Positions 1-6,423 of a stretch of DNA of 6,423 nt are shown here, piece after piece. The notes under the pieces are model-generated. The model was given only the letters and a program-made list of their open reading frames with translations, searched no databases and had not been told where the DNA came from. A program made the position numbers and the translations under genes. Each line of letters begins with the position of its first letter. Within the stretch, counting starts at the first letter, position 1. Source of the stretch: Pseudomonadota bacterium. GTDB lineage: Bacteria > Pseudomonadota > Alphaproteobacteria > Caulobacterales > Caulobacteraceae. Where the stretch lies: contig JAEYWU010000082.1 in NCBI GenBank assembly GCA_023428785.1, forward strand, positions 1-6,423, read 5' to 3'.

Positions 1-1366
1 GCGGGGCCATCGCCACCGCGCCGCCGGAGCCGCCCGCCGCGCGGCCGCCTCCGGGTGGGGTCGCGATCGGGCTCTCGCCGGACTGGAGACGGCGGACCAT
101 CTCCTCGGGCGGCGGAAGGTCCGCGGCATAGGCGATGCGCAGGATGGCCATTTCGGCGGCCGCCGCCGGATCGGGCGCGCGGCGGACCTCCTCGTGGGCC
201 TTCATCAGCAACTGCCAGACGCGCGCCAGGGTTCCCGCCGACAGATTGGTCCCCAGCGCCGCCATGCGCTGGGCCTGATCGTTCGGCAGGCGCGTCGCGG
301 CCGGGCCGAGCGTCTTGGCGACCGAGGCCATGTGGCAGTGCTCGAGCAAATCATCGACGACCTGTTCGGGATCGGCGCCGAAGCCGTAGAGGTTCCGGAA
401 CAGCTCCAGGCTTTCGGCCGTGCGGGCCGACATCATCAGTTCGAACAGCTGGATCGTCTGGGCCCGGTCGGCCAGGCCCAGCATGTCGCGCACCGTCTCG
501 GCCTTGACCGTCTGGCCGGCCTCGGCCTGGACCAGCGCCTGATCGAGCAGCGAGAGGCCGTCGCGGACGGAGCCCTCGGCGGCGCGGGCGATCAGGCTGA
601 GCGCCTCGTTCTCGACCAGACAGCCTTCCTTGGAAGCCACCTTCTCCAGATGGGCCGACAGCACGTCCGGCTCCACGCGGCGCAGATCGAAACGCTGACA
701 GCGCGACAGGATGGTCACCGGCACCTTGCGGATTTCGGTGGTGGCGAAAATGAATTTGGCGTGGGCCGGCGGCTCTTCCAGCGTCTTCAGGAGCGCGTTG
801 AACGCCCCCTTGGACAGCATGTGGACCTCGTCGATCACATAGACCTTGTAGCGGGCCTCGACCGGCGCATAGCGCACCGAATCCAGCAGCTCGCGCATGT
901 CGTCCACGCCGGTGCGGCTGGCGGCGTCGAGTTCCAGCACATCCATGTGCCGGCCTTCAATGATGCCCTTGCAGTGCCGCCCGTCGACCGTCAGGTCGAC
1001 ACTGGGTCGGTCGACGGTGTCGGTCTCATAGTTCAGGGCGCGGGCCAGCAGGCGCGCGGTCGTCGTCTTGCCGACGCCCCGGACGCCGGTGAGCATGAAG
1101 GCGTGGGCGATCCGGCCGGTCGAGAAGGCGTTCGACAGGGTCCGGACCATGGCCTCCTGGCCGATCAGGTCCTCGAAGGTGCGCGGCCGGTACTTGCGGG
1201 CCAGCACCGTATAGGCCGGCGCATCCACCGCCATGCCGGACGGCGGCGCAGCGACCGTCTCGGGTTCAGGCGCGGGCACAGAGGCGCCGAACATGTCCGA
1301 CGTGTTCTCGTCGCGCTCGGGCGCGTCGTCGTCCTCGGGCAGGTCGTCGGAATCGAAATCGGCCAT
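1..1366 (-). CDS. dnaX: DNA polymerase III subunit gamma/tau (clamp-loader ATPase), 3' end outside window
   Basis: This is the motor subunit of the replicative clamp loader, which loads the beta sliding clamp on DNA in the cytoplasm; full-length tau also ties the loader to the polymerase core and to DnaB. Reading leftward from ATG at 1366, 455 codons are open to the window edge. Residues 1-50 are an acidic, proline-rich extension. The AAA+ core follows: ARKYRP at 56-61, Walker A GVRGVGKT at 94-101, Walker B with IDEVH at 178-182, sensor 1 FATTE at 207-211, the SRC arginine-finger motif at 221-223 and sensor 2 GSVRD at 265-269. Domain III spans about 290-420, and a Gly/Ala/Pro-rich stretch after 430 looks like the start of the tau linker. 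The zinc module between Walker A and B is degenerate, with a single Cys at 132. The start is supported by AGAAGG 4 nt upstream; Met45 is a less likely alternative. The tau C-terminus, and any frameshift or alternative gamma end, are not visible. Family assignment is near certain. Confidence 0.97.
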   Translation of the reverse strand, partial: MADFDSDDLPEDDDAPERDENTSDMFGASVPAPEPETVAAPPSGMAVDAPAYTVLARKYRPRTFEDLIGQEAMVRTLSNAFSTGRIAHAFMLTGVRGVGKTTTARLLARALNYETDTVDRPSVDLTVDGRHCKGIIEGRHMDVLELDAASRTGVDDMRELLDSVRYAPVEARYKVYVIDEVHMLSKGAFNALLKTLEEPPAHAKFIFATTEIRKVPVTILSRCQRFDLRRVEPDVLSAHLEKVASKEGCLVENEALSLIARAAEGSVRDGLSLLDQALVQAEAGQTVKAETVRDMLGLADRAQTIQLFELMMSARTAESLELFRNLYGFGADPEQVVDDLLEHCHMASVAKTLGPAATRLPNDQAQRMAALGTNLSAGTLARVWQLLMKAHEEVRRAPDPAAAAEMAILRIAYAADLPPPEEMVRRLQSGESPIATPPGGGRAAGGSGGAVAMAP

Positions 1367-1370
1367 CGAA

Positions 1371-1376
1371 CCTTCT
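1371..1376 (-). promoter_or_regulatory. Ribosome binding site of dnaX
   Basis: On the minus strand AGAAGG lies 4 nt upstream of the ATG at 1366. The spacing is slightly short, but this is the best Shine-Dalgarno match near the conserved part of the gene. It supports translation starting at the acidic extension rather than at the internal Met45. Confidence 0.6.
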
Positions 1377-1427
1377 TAACGCCATCGCGGGCAGGGCGCG
1401 AGACGGGCGAACACGCCTGTCCCCACA

Positions 1428-1441
1428 TTACAGCCCTGTAA
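1428..1441. promoter_or_regulatory. Perfect 14-bp palindrome, candidate operator
   Basis: The sequence reads TTACAG, CC, CTGTAA: two 6-bp arms in perfect inverted repeat around 2 bp. It stands out as the only A/T-containing symmetrical element in a G+C-rich intergenic region, and it overlaps the TGTAAT -10-like hexamer on the dnaX strand. Dyads of this size suit a dimeric helix-turn-helix regulator. It does not match the alphaproteobacterial LexA (GTTC-N7-GTTC) or CtrA (TTAA-N7-TTAA) pattern. It could arise by chance, and the arms are too short for a useful RNA hairpin. Confidence 0.3.
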
Positions 1442-1489
1442 GTGGCGAGGCCCCGCCCCGGGGTCTAGGGTCCGCCGCCTGTGTTCTGT

Positions 1490-1495
1490 GAGGGG
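1490..1495 (+). promoter_or_regulatory. Ribosome binding site of the first M16 peptidase
   Basis: GAGGGG ends 6 nt before the ATG at 1502. It decides the start: an in-frame GTG at 1481 would add seven residues (VFCEGSG, read as M at the start) ahead of the Lys-Arg of a normal signal peptide and would place this Shine-Dalgarno inside the coding region. Confidence 0.75.
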
Positions 1496-1501
1496 TCTGG
1501 A

Positions 1502-4360
1502 ATGAAGCGCGTCCTGATGTTGTCCGCCGCCGCAACGGTTCTGGGGGCCGCCATCCTGGGCGCCGCGCCCGTGATGGCCCAGTCGGCCGAGGCGGCGATG
1601 AGCGCTCCGCCGGCCACCCCCGTCGCCCCGCCGCTGGAATATGAGCACCGGACGCTGGCCAACGGACTTCAGGTCTATACGCTCCAGGACCGCTCCTCGC
1701 CGACGGTGTCGGTCCAGGTCTGGTACAATGTCGGATCCAAGGACGATCCGAACGGCCGCTCGGGCTTCGCGCACCTGTTCGAGCACATCCTGTCGCGCAT
1801 GACGCGCAACATCCCGCGCGGCTACATCAACACCCTGGTCGAGGACGTCGGCGGCTCGCGCAATGCCTCCACCGGCCCGGACTACACCAACTATTTCGAG
1901 GTGGTGCCGTCGCACTTCCTGGAGACCATGCTCTGGACCCATGCCGAGCGCATGGACCGGCTGGTGGTCGACCAGTCGATCTTCGAGGCCGAGCGGTCGA
2001 TCGTCCAGGAAGAGCTGCGCCAGCGCGTGCTGTCGGTGCCCTACGGCCGGCTCCAACGCTTCGTGATGATCGAGAACTCCTGGGCCGCCCTGCCCTATCA
2101 CCGACCGGGCATCGGCTCGATCGAAGAGCTGAACGCCGCCACCGTCGATGACGTCCTGGCCTTCCACGACGCCTATTATCGGCCGGACAACGCCACCCTG
2201 ATCGTAGCCGGCGACTTCGACCAGGCCCAGCTGGACGCCTGGATCGACGAGCACTTCGGCTCGATCGCCGTACCGGACCGGCCCATCCCGCGCTTTGAGG
2301 CCACGGAGCCCGAACGGACCGGCCCACGCTCGGTCACGGCCTATGCGCCGAACGTGCCGCTGCCGGCGATCGTCTGGTCCTATCCGGCGCCGCGCACCGA
2401 CCATCCGGACACCGCCGCGCTCGAGGTCATGGACGCCATCCTGAGCCAGGGCGACAATTCGCGCTTCCACCAGGCGCTGGTGCGCGGCGGCGTGGCCGCC
2501 TCGGCGGGCGCCTACAACTATCAGCTCGAGGACGGCGGCTTCTATGGGCCGCAGGTCATCGTGGCCGGCGATTCCAGCGTCGAGGCCGCCGAGGCCGCGC
2601 TGCAGGCGGAAATCGACCGGCTACGCACTGGCGGCGTCACAGAGGCCGAGCTGGCCGAAGCCCGCACCGAGATTCTCGCCCAGGCCCTGCAGGGCCGGCA
2701 GACCGCCATGGGCCGGGGCTTCGCGCTTGGCCAGTCGATCGCAGGCACCGGCGATCCCGGCTATGCCGACCGCCATCTGGCCGCCGTCGCCCAGGTCACG
2801 CCCGCGGACGTGCTGCGCGTGGCCCGCACCTGGCTGCGCGACGACCAGCGCGTGTCGATCCGCTATCTGGACGAAAGCCAGCGCCCCGAAGGCTTCGTCG
2901 ACCAGCTCGCGCCGTCGGCCGATCGCTATGGCCTGGACCTGCCCGCCAATCAGCGCCCGCTGGTGACTCACGCCTCGGACGAGGAGCGGATCGCCCCGCC
3001 GGCCCCGATCGATCCGCGCACCCCGACCCCGCCGGAGTTCTCCGAGCGCTCCCTGTCGAACGGCCTGCGCGTCATCGTGGCGCGAGCGGGCGACCAGCCG
3101 TGGTTCTCGTCGGTGCTGATGGTCGGCGGCGGTGATGCGGCCGAGGGCGGCGCGGGCGCCGTCAATGAATATATGGCCGAGATGCTGACGCGTGGCGCCG
3201 GCGATCTGTCGGCGACCGACATCGCCGCCCGGATCGAACAGCTCGGCGGCTCGATCAACGCCGGTGGCGGATCCGACCGGCAGACGCTTTCGGTCTCGGC
3301 TCCGGCCGTCAACGCCGAGCAGGCGGCGGCCCTGATGGCGACGGTCGCCCTCTCCCCGACCTTCGCGCAGGACGAGTTGGACCAGTACCGGTCCGAAGCC
3401 ATCGACGGCTATCGCGTGCAGATGCGCCAGCCAGGCACGGTGGCCGCCCAGGTGTCCCAGCGTCTCGTCTATGGCGCGGCGCCCTACGGCGAAGGCTCCG
3501 CCACCGAGGCGCAGCAGCGCGCCGTCACCCGCGAACAGCTCGAGGCCTTCCACCAGACCTGGTGGCGCCCGGACAACGCCACCCTGCTGATCGGCGGCTC
3601 CATGACCCCGGACGAGGCCTTCGCCCTGGCCGAGGAAATGTTCGGCGGCTGGCAGGCTCCGGCCGGTGAGCTGCCGGCCCTGCCGTCGCTGGCGGGGACC
3701 GATCAGGGACCGCGCGTCGTCGTCATCGACATGGGCGAGGCCGCCGGACAAGCCGCCGTGCAGATCAGCCTGCGCTCCGTCGCCCGCGACGATCCGGACT
3801 ATTACGCCCTGGCGCTGGGCAATGCGGTGCTGGGCGGCGGCTCCAACGGCCGTCTGTTCCAGGAGGTGCGCGCGCGGCGCGGCCTCAGCTACGGCTCCTA
3901 TTCCGCCCTGACCCAGGCGCGCGAGGCCGGACGGATCACGCTGTCGGCCCAGACCCGCAACGACGCCGCCGCCGAGACGACCGGCGTCATGCTGGATCAG
4001 CTTCAGAGCCTGATCGACAATCCGGCGGATGAGTCCGCCATCGACCGGCGCACCAACTTCCTGAACGGCGGCTTCGGCCGCCAGATCGAGACGACCGCTG
4101 GCTTGACGGCCGCCCTGGCCAGCTTCTCTGGTCTGGGCCTGCCGCTGGAGGAAGTCTCGAACTATCCGCAGGCCGTCGACGCCGTCACCGCCGATCAGGT
4201 GGCCCGCGTTAGCGCGGCCCGTATCGACCCGTCCCAGGCCGTCATTGTCGTCGTCGGCGATGCGGACCAGTTCTGGGACGCCCTGGTCGCCCGCTGGCCC
4301 GAGGCGCAGCGCGTGGCCTATGACGCCATCGATTTCGACAATCCGACCCTCGGCCTTTGA
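1502..4360 (+). CDS. Exported M16-family zinc metallopeptidase, two-domain (paralog 1)
   Basis: This is a complete 952-residue protein of the insulinase/pitrilysin family (M16), probably a periplasmic peptidase degrading small proteins or peptides. Residues 1-26 form a Sec signal peptide: Lys-Arg, a hydrophobic core, then likely cleavage after VMA before Gln27. The first M16 domain begins near ANGLQV (53-58) and carries the inverted zinc motif HLFEH at 91-95. His91 and His95 are ligands, Glu94 is the catalytic base, and the third ligand is probably Glu170 in VQEELRQR. NAST at 121-124 is also typical. The second domain begins near SNGLRV (519-524). Its HxxEH position reads EYMAE (556-560), so it cannot bind zinc, but it keeps Arg790 and Tyr797 in VRARRGLSY, the R/Y pair that helps bind substrate in partner domains. 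The length matches fused PqqL-like proteins. The residues just after the zinc motif (ILSRM, 96-100) depart from the usual I/M-M-F-K pattern. It is followed 19 nt later by a paralog. Substrate is unknown. Confidence 0.95.
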   Translation: MKRVLMLSAAATVLGAAILGAAPVMAQSAEAAMSAPPATPVAPPLEYEHRTLANGLQVYTLQDRSSPTVSVQVWYNVGSKDDPNGRSGFAHLFEHILSRMTRNIPRGYINTLVEDVGGSRNASTGPDYTNYFEVVPSHFLETMLWTHAERMDRLVVDQSIFEAERSIVQEELRQRVLSVPYGRLQRFVMIENSWAALPYHRPGIGSIEELNAATVDDVLAFHDAYYRPDNATLIVAGDFDQAQLDAWIDEHFGSIAVPDRPIPRFEATEPERTGPRSVTAYAPNVPLPAIVWSYPAPRTDHPDTAALEVMDAILSQGDNSRFHQALVRGGVAASAGAYNYQLEDGGFYGPQVIVAGDSSVEAAEAALQAEIDRLRTGGVTEAELAEARTEILAQALQGRQTAMGRGFALGQSIAGTGDPGYADRHLAAVAQVTPADVLRVARTWLRDDQRVSIRYLDESQRPEGFVDQLAPSADRYGLDLPANQRPLVTHASDEERIAPPAPIDPRTPTPPEFSERSLSNGLRVIVARAGDQPWFSSVLMVGGGDAAEGGAGAVNEYMAEMLTRGAGDLSATDIAARIEQLGGSINAGGGSDRQTLSVSAPAVNAEQAAALMATVALSPTFAQDELDQYRSEAIDGYRVQMRQPGTVAAQVSQRLVYGAAPYGEGSATEAQQRAVTREQLEAFHQTWWRPDNATLLIGGSMTPDEAFALAEEMFGGWQAPAGELPALPSLAGTDQGPRVVVIDMGEAAGQAAVQISLRSVARDDPDYYALALGNAVLGGGSNGRLFQEVRARRGLSYGSYSALTQAREAGRITLSAQTRNDAAAETTGVMLDQLQSLIDNPADESAIDRRTNFLNGGFGRQIETTAGLTAALASFSGLGLPLEEVSNYPQAVDAVTADQVARVSAARIDPSQAVIVVVGDADQFWDALVARWPEAQRVAYDAIDFDNPTLGL
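1756..1789 (+). repeat. 34-bp exact repeat, copy 1 (zinc-motif region of M16 paralog 1)
   Basis: This stretch is identical base for base to 4610-4643 in the next gene. It encodes the segment RSGFAHLFEHI around the zinc ligands. Strong protein constraint explains much of it, but full identity at synonymous positions suggests a fairly recent common origin or local gene conversion. Confidence 0.85.
2207..2242 (+). repeat. 36-bp exact repeat, copy 1 (M16 paralog 1)
   Basis: This stretch is identical to 5061-5096. It encodes AGDFDQAQLDAW, following the conserved YYRPDNA segment of the first M16 domain. DQAQLDAW is not a catalytic motif, so identity at every codon is less easily put down to active-site constraint than in the other repeat. 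Confidence 0.85.
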
Positions 4361-4379
4361 TCTTCCAGCAGGACTCCCG
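4361..4379 (+). promoter_or_regulatory. 19-bp operon junction with ribosome binding site of second M16 gene
   Basis: Only 19 nt separate the TGA of the first peptidase gene from the ATG of the second. AGGA at 4370-4373 sits 6 nt before that ATG and is the likely Shine-Dalgarno. There is no room for a terminator or a separate promoter inside the gap, so the two genes should be co-transcribed. Confidence 0.8.
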
Positions 4380-6423
4380 ATGAAGCGCTTTTTCCTCGCC
4401 ACGGCGGCCGTCGCCGCCCTTCTGTCCGGCGCGCCGGGCGCAGCCCTCGCCCAGGACGCCGCGAGCCAGGGCGTCCAGGTCGCCCCGCTGGGCTTTGAGC
4501 TGCGCACCCTGTCGAACGGCCTTCAGGTCTGGACCCGCCAGGACAGCTCGACCGCCGATGTGACGGTCCAGGTCTGGTACCGCGTCGGCTCCAAGGATGA
4601 TCCGCAGGACCGCTCGGGCTTCGCGCACCTGTTCGAGCACATCATGTTCAAGGCGACGCGCAATCTGCCGGAAGAGACCTTCGACCGCCTGACCGAGGAC
4701 GTCGGCGGCTTCAACAACGCCTCCACCTGGGACGACTTCACCAACTACTACGAGGTGGTCCCGGCCAACCATCTGGAGCGGATGCTGTTCGCCGAGGCCG
4801 AGCGCATGGGCTCGCTGGTGGTCGACGAGGAGAGCTTCGTCTCCGAACGGGCCGTCGTTCAGGAAGAACTGCGCCAGCGCTATCTGGCCTCGCCCTACGG
4901 CCGGCTGTTCGGCCTGTACATGCCGCGCGAGATCTGGCGCGAGCACCCCTACCGCCGCCCCGGCATCGGCTCGCTCGAGAATCTTGAGGCGGCGACTATC
5001 GAGGACGTGCGCGCCTTCCACGAGACCTACTATCGCCCCGACAACGCCGTGCTGATCGTCGCCGGCGACTTCGACCAGGCCCAGCTGGACGCCTGGGTCG
5101 ACCAGTATTTCGGCGGCATCGAGAACCCCGACCGTCCGGTCCCGGCCAACAATGTCGTCGAGCCTGAGATGACCGGCCCGCGCGAGGCCACCTACTATGC
5201 GCCAAACGTGCCGCTGCCGGCCGTCGTGGTCGCCTGGCAGACCGTGCCGCACGGCCATCCCGACCGGGCCGCCCTGACGGTGCTGGACGGCATTCTGTCG
5301 ACCGGCGAGTCGTCGCGGATGTACCGCTCGATGGTCTATGAGGCCCAAATGGCCGCCCAAGCCTCTTCGGCCCCGGACTTCGGTCAGCAGGCCGGCAGTC
5401 TGTCGGCCTATTCGCTCATGTCGGACGGCCACACGGTCGCCGAGGGCGAGGCCGCCATCATGGCCGAGATCGCCCGCTTCCGGGACGAGCCGGTCACCCA
5501 GGCCGAACTAGAAGAGGCCCAGACCGAGCTGGTCGCCGGCATCCTGCGCGGCCGCGAGGGCGTCGACGCCCAGGCCTTTGATCTCGGCTACGCGCTGATG
5601 ATGTCGGGAACGGCCGAGACGGCCGACACCGAGGTTTCGCGCATCCAGGCCGTGACCGCCGCCGACATCCAGCGTGTGGCCCGCCAGTATCTGACCCCCG
5701 AACGCCGGATCGTTGTCCGCTATCTGGACGAGAGCGAGCAGCCCGAGGGCGTGCCCGCGGAACCGACCCCGGCCCAGTCCGGCGCGCCGGTCACCCTCGC
5801 TGATCTGTCCACGGACTATGAGATCGTCGAACTGGCTCCGGAAGGCGAGCGTATCGCCATGCCGCAGCCGGGCCCGGAGCGGGCGGTCGACACCCCCGAT
5901 GTGGTCGAGCGGACCCTGTCGAACGGCATGCGAGTTTATGTGGCCCAGACCGACGGCCTGCCGCTGGTCTCGGCCCGCCTCAGCTTCCAGACGGGCGCCG
6001 CCGATGACGCCCACGGCCGGGAAGGGACCGCCCAGATGACGGCGGCCCTGATCACCCAGGGCGCCGCCGGGCGCTCCGCGCCGGAAATCGCCACCGATAT
6101 CGAGCGCCTCGGCGCCTCGGTCGGCGCCTCGGCCAGCGCGGACTTCACCAGCGTCTACGCCAACAGCCCCACCGATACCTTCGCCCAGACCTTCGCCCTG
6201 ATGACCCAGCTGGTTCGCCAGCCCGACTTCGCCCAGGAGGAGATCGACCGCCAGCGCGACCAGACCCTGGACGGCCTGCGCGTCGCGCTCAGCCAGCCGG
6301 GGCCGATCGCCTCGGCCGTCATCGCCCGCGCCGTCTATGGGGACGCGCCCTACGGCGATCCGGCGGGCGGTACGCTGGACAGCCTGCCGGCCATCGAGCG
6401 CGAGTCGATCGTGGCCTTCCACG
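4380..6423 (+). CDS. Exported M16-family zinc metallopeptidase, two-domain (paralog 2), 3' end outside window
   Basis: The reading frame is open for 681 codons to the right edge. By comparison with the upstream paralog (952 residues), about 270 residues are missing. Residues 1-24 are a Sec signal peptide with likely cleavage after ALA, before Gln25. The N-terminal M16 domain starts near SNGLQV (45-50) and has HLFEH at 83-87 followed by the canonical IMFKAT. The third zinc ligand is probably Glu162 in VQEELRQR, at the same 75-residue spacing as in paralog 1. GGFNNASTWDDFTNY (109-123) also follows the family pattern closely. A linker rich in Pro and acidic residues (about 455-510) leads to the second domain at SNGMRV (514-519). 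There the HxxEH position reads QMTAA (552-556), so this half is non-catalytic. The R/Y motif would lie beyond the window. It is probably a periplasmic peptidase acting with or alongside its neighbour; whether they form a complex is not visible. Confidence 0.95.
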   Translation, partial: MKRFFLATAAVAALLSGAPGAALAQDAASQGVQVAPLGFELRTLSNGLQVWTRQDSSTADVTVQVWYRVGSKDDPQDRSGFAHLFEHIMFKATRNLPEETFDRLTEDVGGFNNASTWDDFTNYYEVVPANHLERMLFAEAERMGSLVVDEESFVSERAVVQEELRQRYLASPYGRLFGLYMPREIWREHPYRRPGIGSLENLEAATIEDVRAFHETYYRPDNAVLIVAGDFDQAQLDAWVDQYFGGIENPDRPVPANNVVEPEMTGPREATYYAPNVPLPAVVVAWQTVPHGHPDRAALTVLDGILSTGESSRMYRSMVYEAQMAAQASSAPDFGQQAGSLSAYSLMSDGHTVAEGEAAIMAEIARFRDEPVTQAELEEAQTELVAGILRGREGVDAQAFDLGYALMMSGTAETADTEVSRIQAVTAADIQRVARQYLTPERRIVVRYLDESEQPEGVPAEPTPAQSGAPVTLADLSTDYEIVELAPEGERIAMPQPGPERAVDTPDVVERTLSNGMRVYVAQTDGLPLVSARLSFQTGAADDAHGREGTAQMTAALITQGAAGRSAPEIATDIERLGASVGASASADFTSVYANSPTDTFAQTFALMTQLVRQPDFAQEEIDRQRDQTLDGLRVALSQPGPIASAVIARAVYGDAPYGDPAGGTLDSLPAIERESIVAFH
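4610..4643 (+). repeat. 34-bp exact repeat, copy 2 (zinc-motif region of M16 paralog 2)
   Basis: This is the partner of 1756-1789. Identity stops directly after the block, where paralog 1 continues with LSRM and paralog 2 with MFKA, so conservation is sharply bounded on the 3' side. Confidence 0.85.
5061..5096 (+). repeat. 36-bp exact repeat, copy 2 (M16 paralog 2)
   Basis: This is the partner of 2207-2242, at the equivalent place in the second peptidase gene. The two exact repeats are in the same order and nearly the same spacing in both genes (451 bp apart in each, start to start), as expected for a tandem duplication without indels between them. Confidence 0.85.

Larger units (their letters stand above)
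1367..1501. other. Divergent intergenic region between dnaX and the M16 peptidase operon
   Basis: This 135-bp stretch separates two divergently transcribed genes, so it should hold both 5' untranslated regions and probably both promoters. I see no convincing sigma70-type -35/-10 pair in either direction. The best single element is TGTAAT on the minus strand (1427-1432), 5 of 6 matches to TATAAT. It would start a dnaX transcript roughly 50 nt before the ATG, but the expected -35 position reads CGGGGC. Toward the M16 side the DNA is very G+C-rich, with CCCCGGGG at 1456-1463 and no U-tract, so it is not a terminator. No small gene is evident. Confidence 0.7.

Noticed and set aside
1374..1380. 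TTAAC as a CtrA binding half-site
   Set aside because: The second TTAA half at 7-bp spacing is absent on either side, so the match is a single 4-5 bp word.
194..1441. Plus-strand open frame of 415 codons opposite dnaX
   Set aside because: It lies antisense to an unmistakable dnaX with every AAA+ motif. Its protein is rich in Arg, Gly, Gln and His with no recognisable domain, the usual shadow of a high-G+C gene.
1451..1463. G+C-rich palindrome CCCCGGGG and neighbours as a terminator
   Set aside because: There is no U-tract and no stable stem of useful length, and it lies between two divergent starts where a terminator is not expected.
1481..1501. GTG at 1481 as the start of the first peptidase
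   Set aside because: It would add seven residues before a standard Lys-Arg signal peptide start and has no better ribosome binding site. GAGGGG is correctly placed for the ATG at 1502.
1787..1816. A compensated frameshift explaining the odd ILSRM segment of paralog 1
   Set aside because: The codons align in frame with paralog 2 without any gap before, within and after the segment, so these are substitutions rather than a shifted stretch.
2621..4507. Minus-strand open frame of 628 codons opposite the M16 genes
   Set aside because: It is long only because codons ending in G/C on the real strand rarely give stops on the other. It spans the operon junction, has no domain and no ribosome binding site of note.
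4242..5432. Minus-strand open frame of 396 codons, and similar ones at 1376-2470 and 5508-6422
   Set aside because: These are antisense shadows of the M16 genes. Their resemblance to one another comes from the paralogy of the sense genes, not from a gene family on the other strand.

Overview
The window is G+C-rich throughout, with strong third-position G/C bias, and looks like chromosomal DNA of an alphaproteobacterium. The DnaX variant, with a degenerate zinc module, an acidic N-terminal extension and an 'EGRH' segment, and the pair of secreted ~950-residue M16 peptidases fit Caulobacterales (Caulobacter/Brevundimonas-like). That placement is an inference from memory of family sequences, not from a search. 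I see no mobile element, CRISPR array, tRNA or rRNA.

Layout: (1) 1-1366, minus strand: the 5' two-thirds or so of dnaX, the DNA polymerase III gamma/tau clamp-loader subunit. It holds the whole AAA+ ATPase and domain III and runs off the left edge at the start of the tau linker. (2) 1367-1501: a 135-bp divergent intergenic region that must hold the 5' ends of transcripts in both directions. It contains a perfect 14-bp palindrome (TTACAG-CC-CTGTAA). (3) 1502-4360, plus strand: a complete 952-residue exported zinc metallopeptidase of family M16, with an active-type N-terminal domain (HLFEH) and an inactive C-terminal domain. (4) After a 19-bp gap containing a Shine-Dalgarno sequence, 4380-6423, plus strand: a second, paralogous M16 peptidase, cut by the right edge after 681 codons.

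The two M16 genes form a tandem duplicate that is almost certainly one transcription unit. Both have Sec-type signal peptides and so should act in the periplasm. Each is a fused two-domain M16 protein, like the periplasmic PqqL group, in which one domain carries the zinc site and the other completes the degradation chamber. Their N-terminal domains are clearly more alike than their C-terminal domains, and they share two exact DNA runs of 34 and 36 bp. The first paralog has an atypical sequence just after HLFEH. dnaX is functionally unrelated and shares only the intergenic region.

Nothing here demands a new biological system. The points worth a second look are the degenerate DnaX zinc module, the divergence within the M16 pair and the intergenic palindrome.
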